From: an uncultured Aeromonadaceae bacterium
GTDB taxonomy: Bacteria; Pseudomonadota; Gammaproteobacteria; Enterobacterales; Aeromonadaceae
NCBI GenBank assembly: GCA_945957385.1
Contig: CAMFKP010000003.1
Location: 62,001 to 126,000 of the forward strand
Direction: 5' to 3'
Length of the DNA: 64,000 nucleotides
The stretch's first letter is position 1, and each line of letters opens with the position of its first letter. Below are positions 46,191-53,773 of the stretch, in pieces. The notes under the pieces were generated by a model. The model ran no database searches, was not told where the DNA came from, and was given only the letters and a program-made list of their open reading frames with translations. A program made the position numbers and the translations under genes.

Positions 46191-46517
46191 GTGGGCCATT
46201 CGGAACAAGATGTGCTGGTACGTTGGCGTAGCGAGTTGACCCAGCTGGGTCAGCGTCTGCGCGCCAGTGCCGACGCCGCTGACTGGCAACAGGTGCAACA
46301 ACTGGATAGCCGACTGGCACAACGGTTGACACAACTGCGTCAACTTCCGGCCGTGAAGCGGCAGCTGGCGGCCGAACTGGCCACGTTGCAGTCGCTGCAC
46401 CACAGAGTGATGGCGTCGATGCTGCGGGTCCGCGATGAGCTGGAACAGGAGATGGCGCGGTTCAACGATCAGCGCGAAGGGCTACGCGCCTACGAGGAGA
46501 GTCGGGAATGGCTATGA
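46191..46517 (+). CDS. lafX: LafX / FliT-like small helical flagellar protein
   Basis: A 108-residue all-helical, Leu/Gln/Arg-rich protein in the place of FliT (LafD in Vibrio, LafX in Aeromonas). FliT-type proteins chaperone the cap protein and can act as regulators. The GTG at 46191 with AAGGGA upstream was chosen; a TTG at 46170 would sit almost on the predicted sigma-54 transcript start. Similarity by eye is weak, so the call leans on position. It overlaps lafE by ten bases. Confidence 0.65.
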   Translation: MGHSEQDVLVRWRSELTQLGQRLRASADAADWQQVQQLDSRLAQRLTQLRQLPAVKRQLAAELATLQSLHHRVMASMLRVRDELEQEMARFNDQREGLRAYEESREWL

Positions 46518-47605
46518 ATACTCTATCCGCGTCGGCGGCCTCCTACAGCGCCATGGCCGGTAGTGAGCAGCGCTTGCAGGGTGTCGCCGCGGCCGTGGAT
46601 GGTGCCGAGAGCGCTGGCTCGGACTGGCTCTGGTCGCAACTCGCGGAGCAGGTGGAGGTAGCGGCAGAGGCCGATACCGAGACGCTGGCACCAGAGGGCA
46701 GCCCCGATGGCGTGCGGTTGCCGGCGCTGACGACACCGCCGGAAGCCGAGAGCGAAAAGGGGCCGCATGACGCTGCGCCCGCAGAACAGGCCGCCACCGA
46801 TCGGGATGGCGATGCGCTGGCCGACGAGGCCGGCTTGTTATTGTCATGGCAGCCAGTGTTGCTGCCGCAATTACGCACTGCGGCGACGTTGGGCGGTGGC
46901 CAACTGGCGGAGAACAACGCAGACGCGGCGCGGACGCTGGCCGCCTTGAGTCATCTCGACAGCGCGTCAGCGGCCGCGGCGTTGCCGACGACCAAGGCGG
47001 TGCTGGATAACCAGCTGGCGGCTGGTGCGGCGACGCTGACCGCGGTGGAATCGCCGCGCATGCCGGCCCCCCTCACCGCCAGCGAGAGCAGCCGGCATGA
47101 GGCGCTGCTTGCCGCGGTGCCGGTCATCGCCGCCAGTGCTCCCCAGGGCGCGGCACCGAGCCGTGCCGAGTGGAGTCCGGTGGCGTTACCCATGGATCAG
47201 ACGGCGCAGTGGGGACAGCAACTGGTCGATACGCTCAAGGAGCGCGTCGAGATGCAGGTCAACCAGCAGGTCAAACAGGCGCATATCCGCCTGGATCCTC
47301 CAGAGCTCGGCAAGCTGGATCTGACGGTGCGCGTCGAAGGGGAGCGGGTCACGGTGCAGCTGAATGCCGCCCATCCGGCGGTGCGCGAAGCCTTGATTCA
47401 GAGCACAGAACGTCTGCGCATGGCACTGGCCCCGCATCATAGCGGTGGTGTGGATGTCAATGTCGGGCAAGGCGAGCGCCAGGGGCGCGAGGCCTTGCCG
47501 TGGCAGGAAGAGGTGGTGCTGACCGGGCGCCGCTCGCGGCAGGCTGCCGCTGAAGAAGAACAGGCATCCAGTGGCTATTGGCAGCGGCTGGATACGCGGG
47601 TATAG
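46508..47605 (+). CDS. lafE: Lateral hook-length control protein LafE (FliK)
   Basis: FliK-type rulers set hook length and trigger the FlhB switch. The 365-residue protein is Ala/Glu/Pro-rich and probably unfolded over residues 1-230. A clear FliK C-terminal domain follows (about 240-330): Ile-Arg-Leu-Asp-Pro-Pro-Glu-Leu-Gly-Lys-Leu-Asp-Leu, then Val-Gln-Leu-Asn-Ala and Val-Arg-Glu-Ala-Leu. GAGGAG lies eight bases before the ATG. Confidence 0.9.
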   Translation: MAMNTLSASAASYSAMAGSEQRLQGVAAAVDGAESAGSDWLWSQLAEQVEVAAEADTETLAPEGSPDGVRLPALTTPPEAESEKGPHDAAPAEQAATDRDGDALADEAGLLLSWQPVLLPQLRTAATLGGGQLAENNADAARTLAALSHLDSASAAAALPTTKAVLDNQLAAGAATLTAVESPRMPAPLTASESSRHEALLAAVPVIAASAPQGAAPSRAEWSPVALPMDQTAQWGQQLVDTLKERVEMQVNQQVKQAHIRLDPPELGKLDLTVRVEGERVTVQLNAAHPAVREALIQSTERLRMALAPHHSGGVDVNVGQGERQGREALPWQEEVVLTGRRSRQAAAEEEQASSGYWQRLDTRV

Positions 47606-47625
47606 CAGGGTAGAGGAGTAACCCA

Positions 47626-48090
47626 GTGAGAATTGGACGACTGTTGTTGATCCTGTTGGCTGTCGTGCTGACCATGGCCCTGACTGCGGCAGGAACCTGG
47701 ATGGCAATGGGCCATCAAACCGAGATCAAGGCCTGGCTGGGCTTGGGTCCCAAGCCGGTTGAATTGAGCCAGAAGCCGCTGTTCAAGCCGCTGGATAAGT
47801 TTGTGATCAGCCTCGAGAGCGAGACTGACAGTCACTACCTGATGCTGGAGCTGGCCCTGGTGACCCATGATCCGGCCCAGCTCGAGGTGATCGACACGCT
47901 GAAACCGGTGATTCGTAATGCCATGGTGCAGTTCTTCAGCCATCGCAATGTGGATCAGGTTCGCAAAGATCTGCAGCAGATTGAGCAACTGCAACAAGCG
48001 TTGCGCAACAAGCTGACAGCCACTATTTCCAACTATGGCTACCAGCCAGCGCTCGATGAGGTGCTGGTAACCAAGGTGGTCTTGCAGTAG
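47626..48090 (+). CDS. lafF: Lateral flagellar stator-associated protein LafF (FliL)
   Basis: FliL-type proteins ring the stator and support torque at high load. The 154-residue protein has one N-terminal membrane helix (about 5-28) and a periplasmic stomatin-like domain with Tyr-Leu-Met-Leu-Glu-Leu-Ala-Leu. A conserved Ile-Arg-Asn-Ala-Met-Val-Gln-Phe-Phe precedes the C-terminus. GTG start after AGAGGAG. Confidence 0.9.
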   Translation: MRIGRLLLILLAVVLTMALTAAGTWMAMGHQTEIKAWLGLGPKPVELSQKPLFKPLDKFVISLESETDSHYLMLELALVTHDPAQLEVIDTLKPVIRNAMVQFFSHRNVDQVRKDLQQIEQLQQALRNKLTATISNYGYQPALDEVLVTKVVLQ

Positions 48091-48098
48091 GACACGCC

Positions 48099-48824
48099 AT
48101 GTTGACGGCCAGTGAGTGGGACAATCCGGATCTGGGGCCAGCCATGCCGATGAATCCATTGCAGGAGCAGCGTTGCTTGCAACGCTACCTTCCGCTGGTG
48201 AAACGGGCGGCCGCCCATCTGCGCAGCCAGGTGTCAGCCAGCTTTGACCGCGAGGACATGGAGCAGGTTGGCATGATGGGACTGCTGGAGGCGCTGCGCC
48301 GCTACGGCGGCGAACCGGATGTGCAGTTCGAAAGCTATGCCTTCAAGCGGATCCGCGGCGCCATGCTGGATGAACTGCGCCGTCAGGATTGGCGTCCGCG
48401 CCAGACGCGGCAGCAGGCCCACGATTTCAACCACGTCGCGCGGACGCTCTACAACCGTTTGGGGCGTGCCGCCAGCGAACAGGAGCTGGCCGACGAGATG
48501 CAGGTTTCGCTCGAAGAGATCCGCGAGCTGCTGTATGCCAGCCAGGCCGAAGCGATGCAGAGCCTGGATGAGCTGCTGGCCGATGGCATTCATCAGCCGC
48601 AGCAGGAACATTGTGCCATCCGCCGTTTTGAGCAACAGCGTGCGGTGCGCCAGGTGCTGGATCGCCTGGACAAGCGTGAACAGCTGCTGTTGACCCTGTA
48701 TTACCAGCATGAGCTGAACATGAAAGAAATTGCGTTGGTGCTGGGTTTGACCGAGTCGCGAGTTTGTCAGCTGCACAAACAGTGTGTAGCCCGCCTGAAT
48801 CAGTTACTGACTGATCTGTTGTAA
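48099..48824 (+). CDS. lafS: Lateral flagellar sigma-28 factor LafS
   Basis: LafS directs RNA polymerase to late lateral genes such as lafA. 241 residues: sigma region 2 (Tyr-Leu-Pro-Leu-Val-Lys-Arg, then Asp-Arg-Glu-Asp-Met-Glu-Gln-Val-Gly-Met-Met-Gly-Leu and Phe-Glu-Ser-Tyr-Ala-Phe-Lys-Arg-Ile-Arg-Gly), region 3, and a region 4 HTH (Met-Lys-Glu-Ile-Ala-Leu-Val-Leu-Gly-Leu-Thr-Glu-Ser-Arg-Val). FlgM (31831-32106) is the likely anti-sigma. A LafS-like promoter lies upstream of its own operon. Confidence 0.94.
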   Translation: MLTASEWDNPDLGPAMPMNPLQEQRCLQRYLPLVKRAAAHLRSQVSASFDREDMEQVGMMGLLEALRRYGGEPDVQFESYAFKRIRGAMLDELRRQDWRPRQTRQQAHDFNHVARTLYNRLGRAASEQELADEMQVSLEEIRELLYASQAEAMQSLDELLADGIHQPQQEHCAIRRFEQQRAVRQVLDRLDKREQLLLTLYYQHELNMKEIALVLGLTESRVCQLHKQCVARLNQLLTDLL

Positions 48825-48833
48825 GGAGTGGTG

Positions 48834-49694
48834 ATGCAAAAACAAATTGGCATAGGTGTGGTGCTGGTCTGCGTCCTCGGCGGCTTTTTGATGGCGGGTG
48901 GCCGCCTGATTGCGCTGTGGCAACCGGCAGAGCTCATCATCATCCTGGGGGCTGCGGCCGGTTCGCTGATCATCGGTAACACCAAGGAGGTGTTGCACGA
49001 GATGTGGCATCAGGTGAAGGAGATCCTGGTGCCTGGGCGTAAGCCTCAGGGCGATCTTTACCGCGAACTGTTGACGCTGATGCACCACCTGCTGGAGGAG
49101 ACGCGCCAGAAAGGGATGAAGGCGCTGGATGAACACATCGAGAATCCGCAGCAGAGTTCGGTGTTCCTGATGTACCCGGAAGTGGCCGAGAACCCGCTGT
49201 TGCTGGGGTTCATTACCGACAACTTGCGCTTGATGGGCATGGGCAAGATCAGTCCCCATGAGTTTGAGACCCTGCTCGATCAGGAAATCATGGTTATGGA
49301 AGAGGAGATGCTCAAGCCAGCTCACGCGTTGCACAAGACCGGTGAGGCCTGTCCCGGCTTCGGTATTCTCGCCGCTGTGATGGGCATCATCATCACGATG
49401 CAGCAGCTGGATGGCCCGCTGGGCGGCATAGGGGTGCACGTTGCGGCGGCTCTGGTAGGGACTTTTATCGGTATTTTCCTCTGCTACTGCTTGCTGGAAC
49501 CGGCCAGCAGTGCGATGGAGGAGCTGGTGAAGCGCCGTATTTCGTTGCTGATGTGCATCAAGTCGGTGTTGCTGGCGCAGTTGCGTGGCAAGAGCCCCTT
49601 GCTGGCCATCGATGCCGGGCGCAAGGTGTTGGAGCCGGATATCAAGCCCAGCTTCCTGCAGATGGAAGAGTGGGTCAGCAACAGGGCGATGTAA
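48834..49694 (+). CDS. lafT: Lateral flagellar stator protein LafT (MotA, proton type)
   Basis: LafT is the four-helix stator subunit. The 286-residue protein has the MotA N-terminal helices, a cytoplasmic loop with charged residues facing FliG (near residues 80-100), and Cys-Pro-Gly-Phe-Gly-Ile-Leu-Ala-Ala-Val-Met-Gly at the third helix, with the key proline. Resemblance is to proton MotA rather than PomA. The ATG at 48834 has TAAGGAG properly spaced; two GTGs just upstream are in frame. Four-base gap to lafU. Confidence 0.94.
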   Translation: MQKQIGIGVVLVCVLGGFLMAGGRLIALWQPAELIIILGAAAGSLIIGNTKEVLHEMWHQVKEILVPGRKPQGDLYRELLTLMHHLLEETRQKGMKALDEHIENPQQSSVFLMYPEVAENPLLLGFITDNLRLMGMGKISPHEFETLLDQEIMVMEEEMLKPAHALHKTGEACPGFGILAAVMGIIITMQQLDGPLGGIGVHVAAALVGTFIGIFLCYCLLEPASSAMEELVKRRISLLMCIKSVLLAQLRGKSPLLAIDAGRKVLEPDIKPSFLQMEEWVSNRAM

Positions 49695-49697
49695 TCC

Positions 49698-50630
49698 ATG
49701 CGTAATGTCGAGCAGATAATCGTCAAGCGTCAGCAGCGGCGCAATAGCCAACCTAAGGGGGGCGGGGCCTGGAAAGTGGCCTTTGCCGACTTCACGCTGG
49801 CGATGATGTCACTGTTTTTGGTGCTCTGGATCCTGGCGGTGTCGAACCAGGAGGAGCGCCAGGTAGTGGCGAGCCGGTTGCGCGATTACAGCATTCTCGA
49901 TAATGAGGCGAATCCGTTCGATATCCGTAATAGCCCTTATCCCGTCGACTTTGAGGGCAATCCGTCGGTCATTGAGGAGATGGCGCCGGAATATACGCCG
50001 GATGGGCAACCCAAGCCATTGACCAAGGAGCGGCATGATGGCCGTCAGAAGGCGGGCGAAGGGTATGACAGCCTGCTGAAGGGGCGTTATGACAATCCCA
50101 AGCAGATGGCGTTGCTGGCCGGATTTATTGAAAAAATGGGCGAGGACATGCAAGCCCACGACAACCTGCAGTTGCAGATAGTGCCCCAGGGATTGCGCAT
50201 CTTGATTCGTGATGATGAGCAGCGGGAGATGTATGCCCGCGGCAGCAGTCGGATTACCCCCTTCTTCCACCACTTGCTGATGGCGTTGGCGCCGGTGTTC
50301 CAGCGGGTGGAGAACCCTGTGATGATCTCCGGCCATACCGACAGCACGCCGTTTGCCGGTGAGAACTACAGCAACTGGGAGCTCTCATCGGATCGCGCCA
50401 TGATGGCGCGGCGCGTGCTGTTAGCGGGCGGTATGCCGACGGAGCGCGTGGCCCAGGTGGTCGGCATGGCCGATACCATGCTCGAAGACAGTCAGAATCC
50501 GAAAGGCAGTGCCAACCGCCGCATCGAGTTGCTGGTGCTGACGGATTCGGCGCAGAAGGATCTGGCGGCGCTGTTTGCCCGTCAGCAGGCACAAGCACAG
50601 CAACAGGCTCGCCAGCAGCAGCCACGTTGA
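49698..50630 (+). CDS. lafU: Lateral flagellar stator protein LafU (MotB)
   Basis: LafU is the peptidoglycan-anchored stator subunit. The 310-residue protein has a basic N-tail and one membrane helix holding the proton-carrying Asp31 (Ala-Asp-Phe-Thr-Leu-Ala-Met-Met). An OmpA-type peptidoglycan-binding domain (Ser-Gly-His-Thr-Asp, then Asn-Trp-Glu-Leu-Ser-Ser-Asp-Arg-Ala and Asn-Arg-Arg-Ile-Glu) follows. The tail is Gln-rich. It ends next to a PilZ-like gene. Confidence 0.95.
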   Translation: MRNVEQIIVKRQQRRNSQPKGGGAWKVAFADFTLAMMSLFLVLWILAVSNQEERQVVASRLRDYSILDNEANPFDIRNSPYPVDFEGNPSVIEEMAPEYTPDGQPKPLTKERHDGRQKAGEGYDSLLKGRYDNPKQMALLAGFIEKMGEDMQAHDNLQLQIVPQGLRILIRDDEQREMYARGSSRITPFFHHLLMALAPVFQRVENPVMISGHTDSTPFAGENYSNWELSSDRAMMARRVLLAGGMPTERVAQVVGMADTMLEDSQNPKGSANRRIELLVLTDSAQKDLAALFARQQAQAQQQARQQQPR

Positions 50631-50653
50631 GATACCCGTTGGGAGAGAATCAA

Positions 50654-51079
50654 GTGAGCGGACAGTCCCTGAAACCGCAAGTGGTGGAGTGGGTGGAAGA
50701 GCTGGGGCCCGGACGTCGGGAGACTCCGCGTCTCTATTTTCACGATGGTGAGACCCCGTTTGACCGCCAAAGCAGCGGTCTGCCGGCGCAATTGCTGACC
50801 CCGGGTTTTTTTCGCGATCACCTGCTGGGGCGGATCATCGTCAAGGATATCAGCCTCGGGGGGGCGGGTTTCCTGGCTCCAGTGCGTCTACATGTGCCGG
50901 ATCGCATCCTAATCCGTTTCGATGCCGTGTCCATGCTGGCCGGTGATGTGTTACATCGGCGACCGATTGAACCGTTGCTCTGTTTCTACGGTGTGCGCTG
51001 GTTTCAGTGCAAGCCCCAGCAGATCGAGTCGGTGATGCGGCGCTGGGATTTAGGCGAGCCGGCTGCGGCATCCAGTTAG
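50654..51079 (+). CDS. PilZ-like candidate c-di-GMP-binding protein at the end of the laf operon
   Basis: A 141-residue cytoplasmic protein with the two PilZ signatures: Arg-Arg-Glu-Thr-Pro-Arg (RxxxR, near 23-27) and Asp-Ile-Ser-Leu-Gly-Gly (DxSxxG, near 68). The spacing of about 40 residues is longer than usual, so ligand binding is not certain. GTG 50654 with GGAGAG was chosen; a TTG overlapping the lafU stop is possible. It is probably co-transcribed with lafT-lafU, which suggests a motor brake or similar role, as YcgR plays in enterics (inference). The 3' end overlaps the convergent transglycosylase gene by four bases. Confidence 0.65.
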   Translation: MSGQSLKPQVVEWVEELGPGRRETPRLYFHDGETPFDRQSSGLPAQLLTPGFFRDHLLGRIIVKDISLGGAGFLAPVRLHVPDRILIRFDAVSMLAGDVLHRRPIEPLLCFYGVRWFQCKPQQIESVMRRWDLGEPAAASS

Positions 51080-52110
51080 GGGAGTACCCGGGCCCCGGTT
51101 TTGCCGACACCGAGCGGATCCTTGCTGATGCTGGCCGCGGAGCCGGGACGTCCCTGCATGTCCAGGCCGTGACTGCCTTGTAACAGCAGGGGATCCTGTA
51201 GCCCATCGAGGGGTAGCAGCGGTGCGATAGCGCTCAGATCCAGACCGGGTTGGAGCGGGGTGGCCGGTTTGTCCCGGCGTGGCTGGCCGTGTTGGCCGGG
51301 AAGCAGTACCAGATGGCTGCTGCCTGCTGGCAAACGCGGCTGGCGGAATGCTGGATTCAGCGCCGCCAACTGGCGTTCATCCAACCCCTCCTGTGCGGCC
51401 AGTTGCGCCAGCGACAAGGGCCCCGTCAAACGACGCACCTTGAGATTGGCTCCGTATTGCCAGTCCGGCAGCAGCAAGCCATGTTGTTCCGGATGCTGAA
51501 TCAGCTCGGCCAACGCCAGCAGGCGCGGCACATAACGCTGTGTCTCCTCCGCCAGCAGCAGACGCCAATAGCTCATCTGGGCCTGCTCCTGTTGGGCGCG
51601 CTGGATCCGTCCCTCACCGGCATTGTAGGCCGCCAGCGTCAGTAACCAGTCGCCGTTGAATTGCTGGTTCAGCCAGCTGAGATAACTCAGCGCCGCGTCG
51701 GTCGCCAGTGGCAACGAGTAACGGCCGTCGAATCCTGGTTGCATCGGTACAGTGAAACGCTGGGCGGTGGCTGGCATCAGCTGCCAGAGGCCGGCGGCCC
51801 CCGCGGAAGAGACCACATCCAGCCGGTAACCACTTTCAATAAAGGGCAGCAGAATCAATATGCTGGGTAAGCCTTTGGCATCAACTTGGGCGGCAATATG
51901 GCGCACCAGCGGCTGTGCCGTGCGCAGACGAGCCTCCAGGTACCCTTTGTGTCGCAGCAGAAACTCACGCTCACGATCGATGCGCAATCGGGCATCGGCC
52001 GTTAACAGCGGTGGGAAAATGGATAGCCAGTTGCGTTGCGGGTAGGCCGCCAGGGCGTGATGGTAGGGGCACGCCAGCAACAGGATGAAAAACAGTGTGC
52101 GCCAGTTCAT
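51076..52110 (-). CDS. MltD-like lytic transglycosylase
   Basis: This periplasmic enzyme cleaves peptidoglycan glycan strands. About 344 residues: signal peptide (Leu-Phe-Phe-Ile-Leu-Leu-Leu-Ala, cleaved near Ala-Leu-Ala), SLT domain with catalytic Glu in Ile-Glu-Ser-Gly-Tyr. Ser-Ala-Gly-Ala-Ala-Gly-Leu-Trp-Gln-Leu-Met-Pro and Ala-Ala-Tyr-Asn-Ala-Gly-Glu-Gly complete the fold. One LysM-like segment follows near residue 250. It lacks the multiple LysM repeats of E. coli MltD. Its place at the end of the laf locus, and the missing muramidase in FlgJ, suggest it may open the wall for the lateral rod. Confidence 0.82.
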   Translation of the reverse strand: MNWRTLFFILLLACPYHHALAAYPQRNWLSIFPPLLTADARLRIDREREFLLRHKGYLEARLRTAQPLVRHIAAQVDAKGLPSILILLPFIESGYRLDVVSSAGAAGLWQLMPATAQRFTVPMQPGFDGRYSLPLATDAALSYLSWLNQQFNGDWLLTLAAYNAGEGRIQRAQQEQAQMSYWRLLLAEETQRYVPRLLALAELIQHPEQHGLLLPDWQYGANLKVRRLTGPLSLAQLAAQEGLDERQLAALNPAFRQPRLPAGSSHLVLLPGQHGQPRRDKPATPLQPGLDLSAIAPLLPLDGLQDPLLLQGSHGLDMQGRPGSAASISKDPLGVGKTGARVLP

Positions 52111-52245
52111 GCCTTTCAGTCTGCCAGAGCCCCTGCATACTGACCAGCGAGCTGCGGGGGCGGGTAGCAAAAAGCGATGTTGCGGGCACAGTTTTTCCCG
52201 GGTTTTGTCGCTATTAGTCTGTAACACCCTAACTATACAAAAAGC

Positions 52246-52542
52246 ATGCCGCCGAATAGCAAGACAGTACCTGTGCGGGCAGATGGAGTGCAGAAGTTAC
52301 TGCTGTACCTGATTCTGCTGAACTATTGGCTGTTATATCTCTATGCAGCCCATATTTTCGTTTTGCCGGCAGGTCTGGCGGCGTTGGTGTCCCTGCTGTG
52401 TATTGCCTATAACCTGCTACTGTGTCGTCTGACCGTGCGCCGTGCGCGGCGGCAGACCGACGGCTATATTGTCTATCCGGTATTGATTGGCGCCGTACTG
52501 TTCTGCGGTTTGATGCTCTATGTGTTCATCATTCGTGGTTAG
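52246..52542 (+). CDS. Small three-helix membrane protein of unknown function
   Basis: A 98-residue protein I do not recognise. It has three hydrophobic segments (about 18-36, 40-60 and 76-96) separated by a basic loop (Arg-Arg-Ala-Arg-Arg). No strong ribosome site is seen; GTG codons near 52290 are alternatives. It stands alone between the divergent transglycosylase gene and the yhhQ promoter. Confidence 0.55.
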   Translation: MPPNSKTVPVRADGVQKLLLYLILLNYWLLYLYAAHIFVLPAGLAALVSLLCIAYNLLLCRLTVRRARRQTDGYIVYPVLIGAVLFCGLMLYVFIIRG

Positions 52543-52565
52543 TCGCTGGCGGCCGCAGATTATGC

Positions 52566-52593
52566 TTGAGAGTAGGGCGCCAGTGCGTATAAT
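52566..52593 (+). promoter_or_regulatory. Sigma-70 promoter of yhhQ
   Basis: TTGAGA and a perfect TATAAT with 16-base spacing. The start near 52600 would give a leader of about 110 bases that contains the preQ1 riboswitch. A GTCC-GTA-GGAC hairpin lies in the first part of the leader. Confidence 0.7.
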
Positions 52594-52657
52594 GCGCCCC
52601 CTTGCCGCTGGATCCACCTGTCCGTAGGACGGGATCCTGAAACGATCCGGCGTGACA

Positions 52658-52703
52658 ACACGGGTTCCCTCACCCCGTGCACGTGTTAATCAAACAAAAA
52701 GGA
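52658..52703 (+). ncRNA. PreQ1-I riboswitch before yhhQ
   Basis: P1 stem CACGGG/CCCGTG (52659-52664 with 52674-52679), the loop UUCCCUCAC, then an A-rich tail ending AAAAAGGA, as in the type I preQ1 aptamer. Loop UCC can pair with the tail GGA to form the pseudoknot. That GGA is also the ribosome site of yhhQ, so ligand binding should block translation. The gene downstream is a queuosine-precursor transporter, which fits. Confidence 0.78.
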
Positions 52704-52709
52704 CACACT

Positions 52710-53375
52710 ATGTTGACCATGCTTCAATACCGCAAGGCGCTATGGCGTCTGTCGTTGTTTCACGTCGTCATCATCGCGGCCAGTAACTATCTGGTTCAGT
52801 TGCCGATGACGCTGTTTGGATTGCACACCACCTGGGGTGCCTTCACGTTTCCGTTCATCTTTCTGGCAACGGACCTGACGGTACGCATCTTCGGTGCTCA
52901 TCTGGCTCGGCGCATCATCTTCTGCGTGATGTTACCCGCGCTGGTGATCTCCTACCTGCTGGGTGTGTTGTTCTTTAACGGGGGATTCCAGGGCTGGGGA
53001 GAGGTGACCACGTTCAACCTGTTCGTGGCTCGGATCGCTTGTGCCAGCTTCATGGCCTACCTGTTGGGGCAGATCCTGGATGTGTCGGTATTCAATCGTC
53101 TGCGGCAATTGCAAGCGTGGTGGGTGGCGCCAACCGCCTCAACGTTGGTGGGCAATCTGCTCGATACCATGGCCTTTTTTAGCATCGCCTTTTGGCGTAG
53201 TCCGGATGCCTTCATGGCCGAGCACTGGATCGAGATTGCCAGTGTGGATTATGGTGTCAAATTATTGATTAGCTTGGGATTGTTTGTTCCGGCTTACGGT
53301 GTATTGCTGCGCTACCTGATGCGCAAACTGCTGGGTTCACAGCAGGTTGTGCTGTCAACTCCGGTGGCTGGCTGA
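52710..53375 (+). CDS. yhhQ: Queuosine precursor transporter YhhQ
   Basis: YhhQ (VUT/COG1738 family) imports preQ0/preQ1 for tRNA queuosine. At 221 residues it is the same length as E. coli YhhQ, with six or so membrane helices. Family sequences are Trp-Gly-Ala-Phe-Thr-Phe-Pro, Phe-Leu-Ala-Thr-Asp-Leu-Thr-Val-Arg and Ala-Tyr-Leu-Leu-Gly-Gln-Ile-Leu-Asp-Val. The ATG at 52710 lies seven bases after GGA of the riboswitch tail; an in-frame ATG upstream falls inside the aptamer. Confidence 0.93.
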   Translation: MLTMLQYRKALWRLSLFHVVIIAASNYLVQLPMTLFGLHTTWGAFTFPFIFLATDLTVRIFGAHLARRIIFCVMLPALVISYLLGVLFFNGGFQGWGEVTTFNLFVARIACASFMAYLLGQILDVSVFNRLRQLQAWWVAPTASTLVGNLLDTMAFFSIAFWRSPDAFMAEHWIEIASVDYGVKLLISLGLFVPAYGVLLRYLMRKLLGSQQVVLSTPVAG

Positions 53376-53380
53376 CAATC

Positions 53381-53535
53381 CCCCGAAATGGGGTCACATG
53401 GCTCGCGATTGCTTACTTTGTGATCGCTCGCACGCCTTCGGTGAGTAAAGTGCGGAAAATAGCGCCCTTACTCGTCGCCATCGGATACCCAGGGTGCCTT
53501 GCACTCGGGTCGTGACCCATGGGCGTTATTTTTTT
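53381..53535 (+). ncRNA. Candidate structured RNA between yhhQ and polA
   Basis: Starting just after the yhhQ stop, the stretch has long-range pairing potential. GGGTCAC (53391-53397) can pair with GTGACCC (53512-53518). Alternatively AATAGCGCCC (53458-53467) pairs with GGGCGTTATT (53521-53530), followed by a T-run as a terminator. Smaller stems lie inside. It could be a yhhQ 3' UTR, an sRNA or an unknown regulatory RNA; I recognise no named family. Read by eye only. Confidence 0.4.
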
Positions 53536-53545
53536 CCACATTGAC

Positions 53546-53583
53546 ATGGATCAGGATCTTTGCTGGATCCTGATCCATTTTTT
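53546..53583 (+). terminator. Strong terminator upstream of polA
   Basis: A perfect 13-bp stem ATGGATCAGGATC/GATCCTGATCCAT with a seven-base loop and six Ts. It isolates polA from yhhQ transcription. The polA promoter must lie in the AT-rich 53584-53670 stretch (a TTGTCA and TTAATATT are seen, but their spacing is long). Confidence 0.88.
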
Positions 53584-53670
53584 GTCAACTATTTGATTTA
53601 ATTCGTTAATATTTCGTGTTTTTTCTGAGTTAAAACACTTTTTCGCAATACCTCATTTTTCTTCAACAGA

Positions 53671-53705
53671 GATATCCACAGCTTGTTAGTGATATCCACA
53701 GCTTG
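53671..53705. repeat. Two direct repeats resembling DnaA boxes before polA
   Basis: GATATCCACAGCTTG occurs twice, 20 bases apart start to start. Each contains ATATCCACA, one mismatch from the DnaA box TTATCCACA. They lie about 70-100 bases upstream of the polA ATG. A related AGATCCACAGCTTA occurs after polA near 56523. DnaA control of polA is a guess. Confidence 0.5.
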
Positions 53706-53773
53706 CGACATGGCTGTCATCCAGAGGCTGTGGCATCCTTAGCCCCACTTCCGAATCCTGACAGGTAAGTTGC

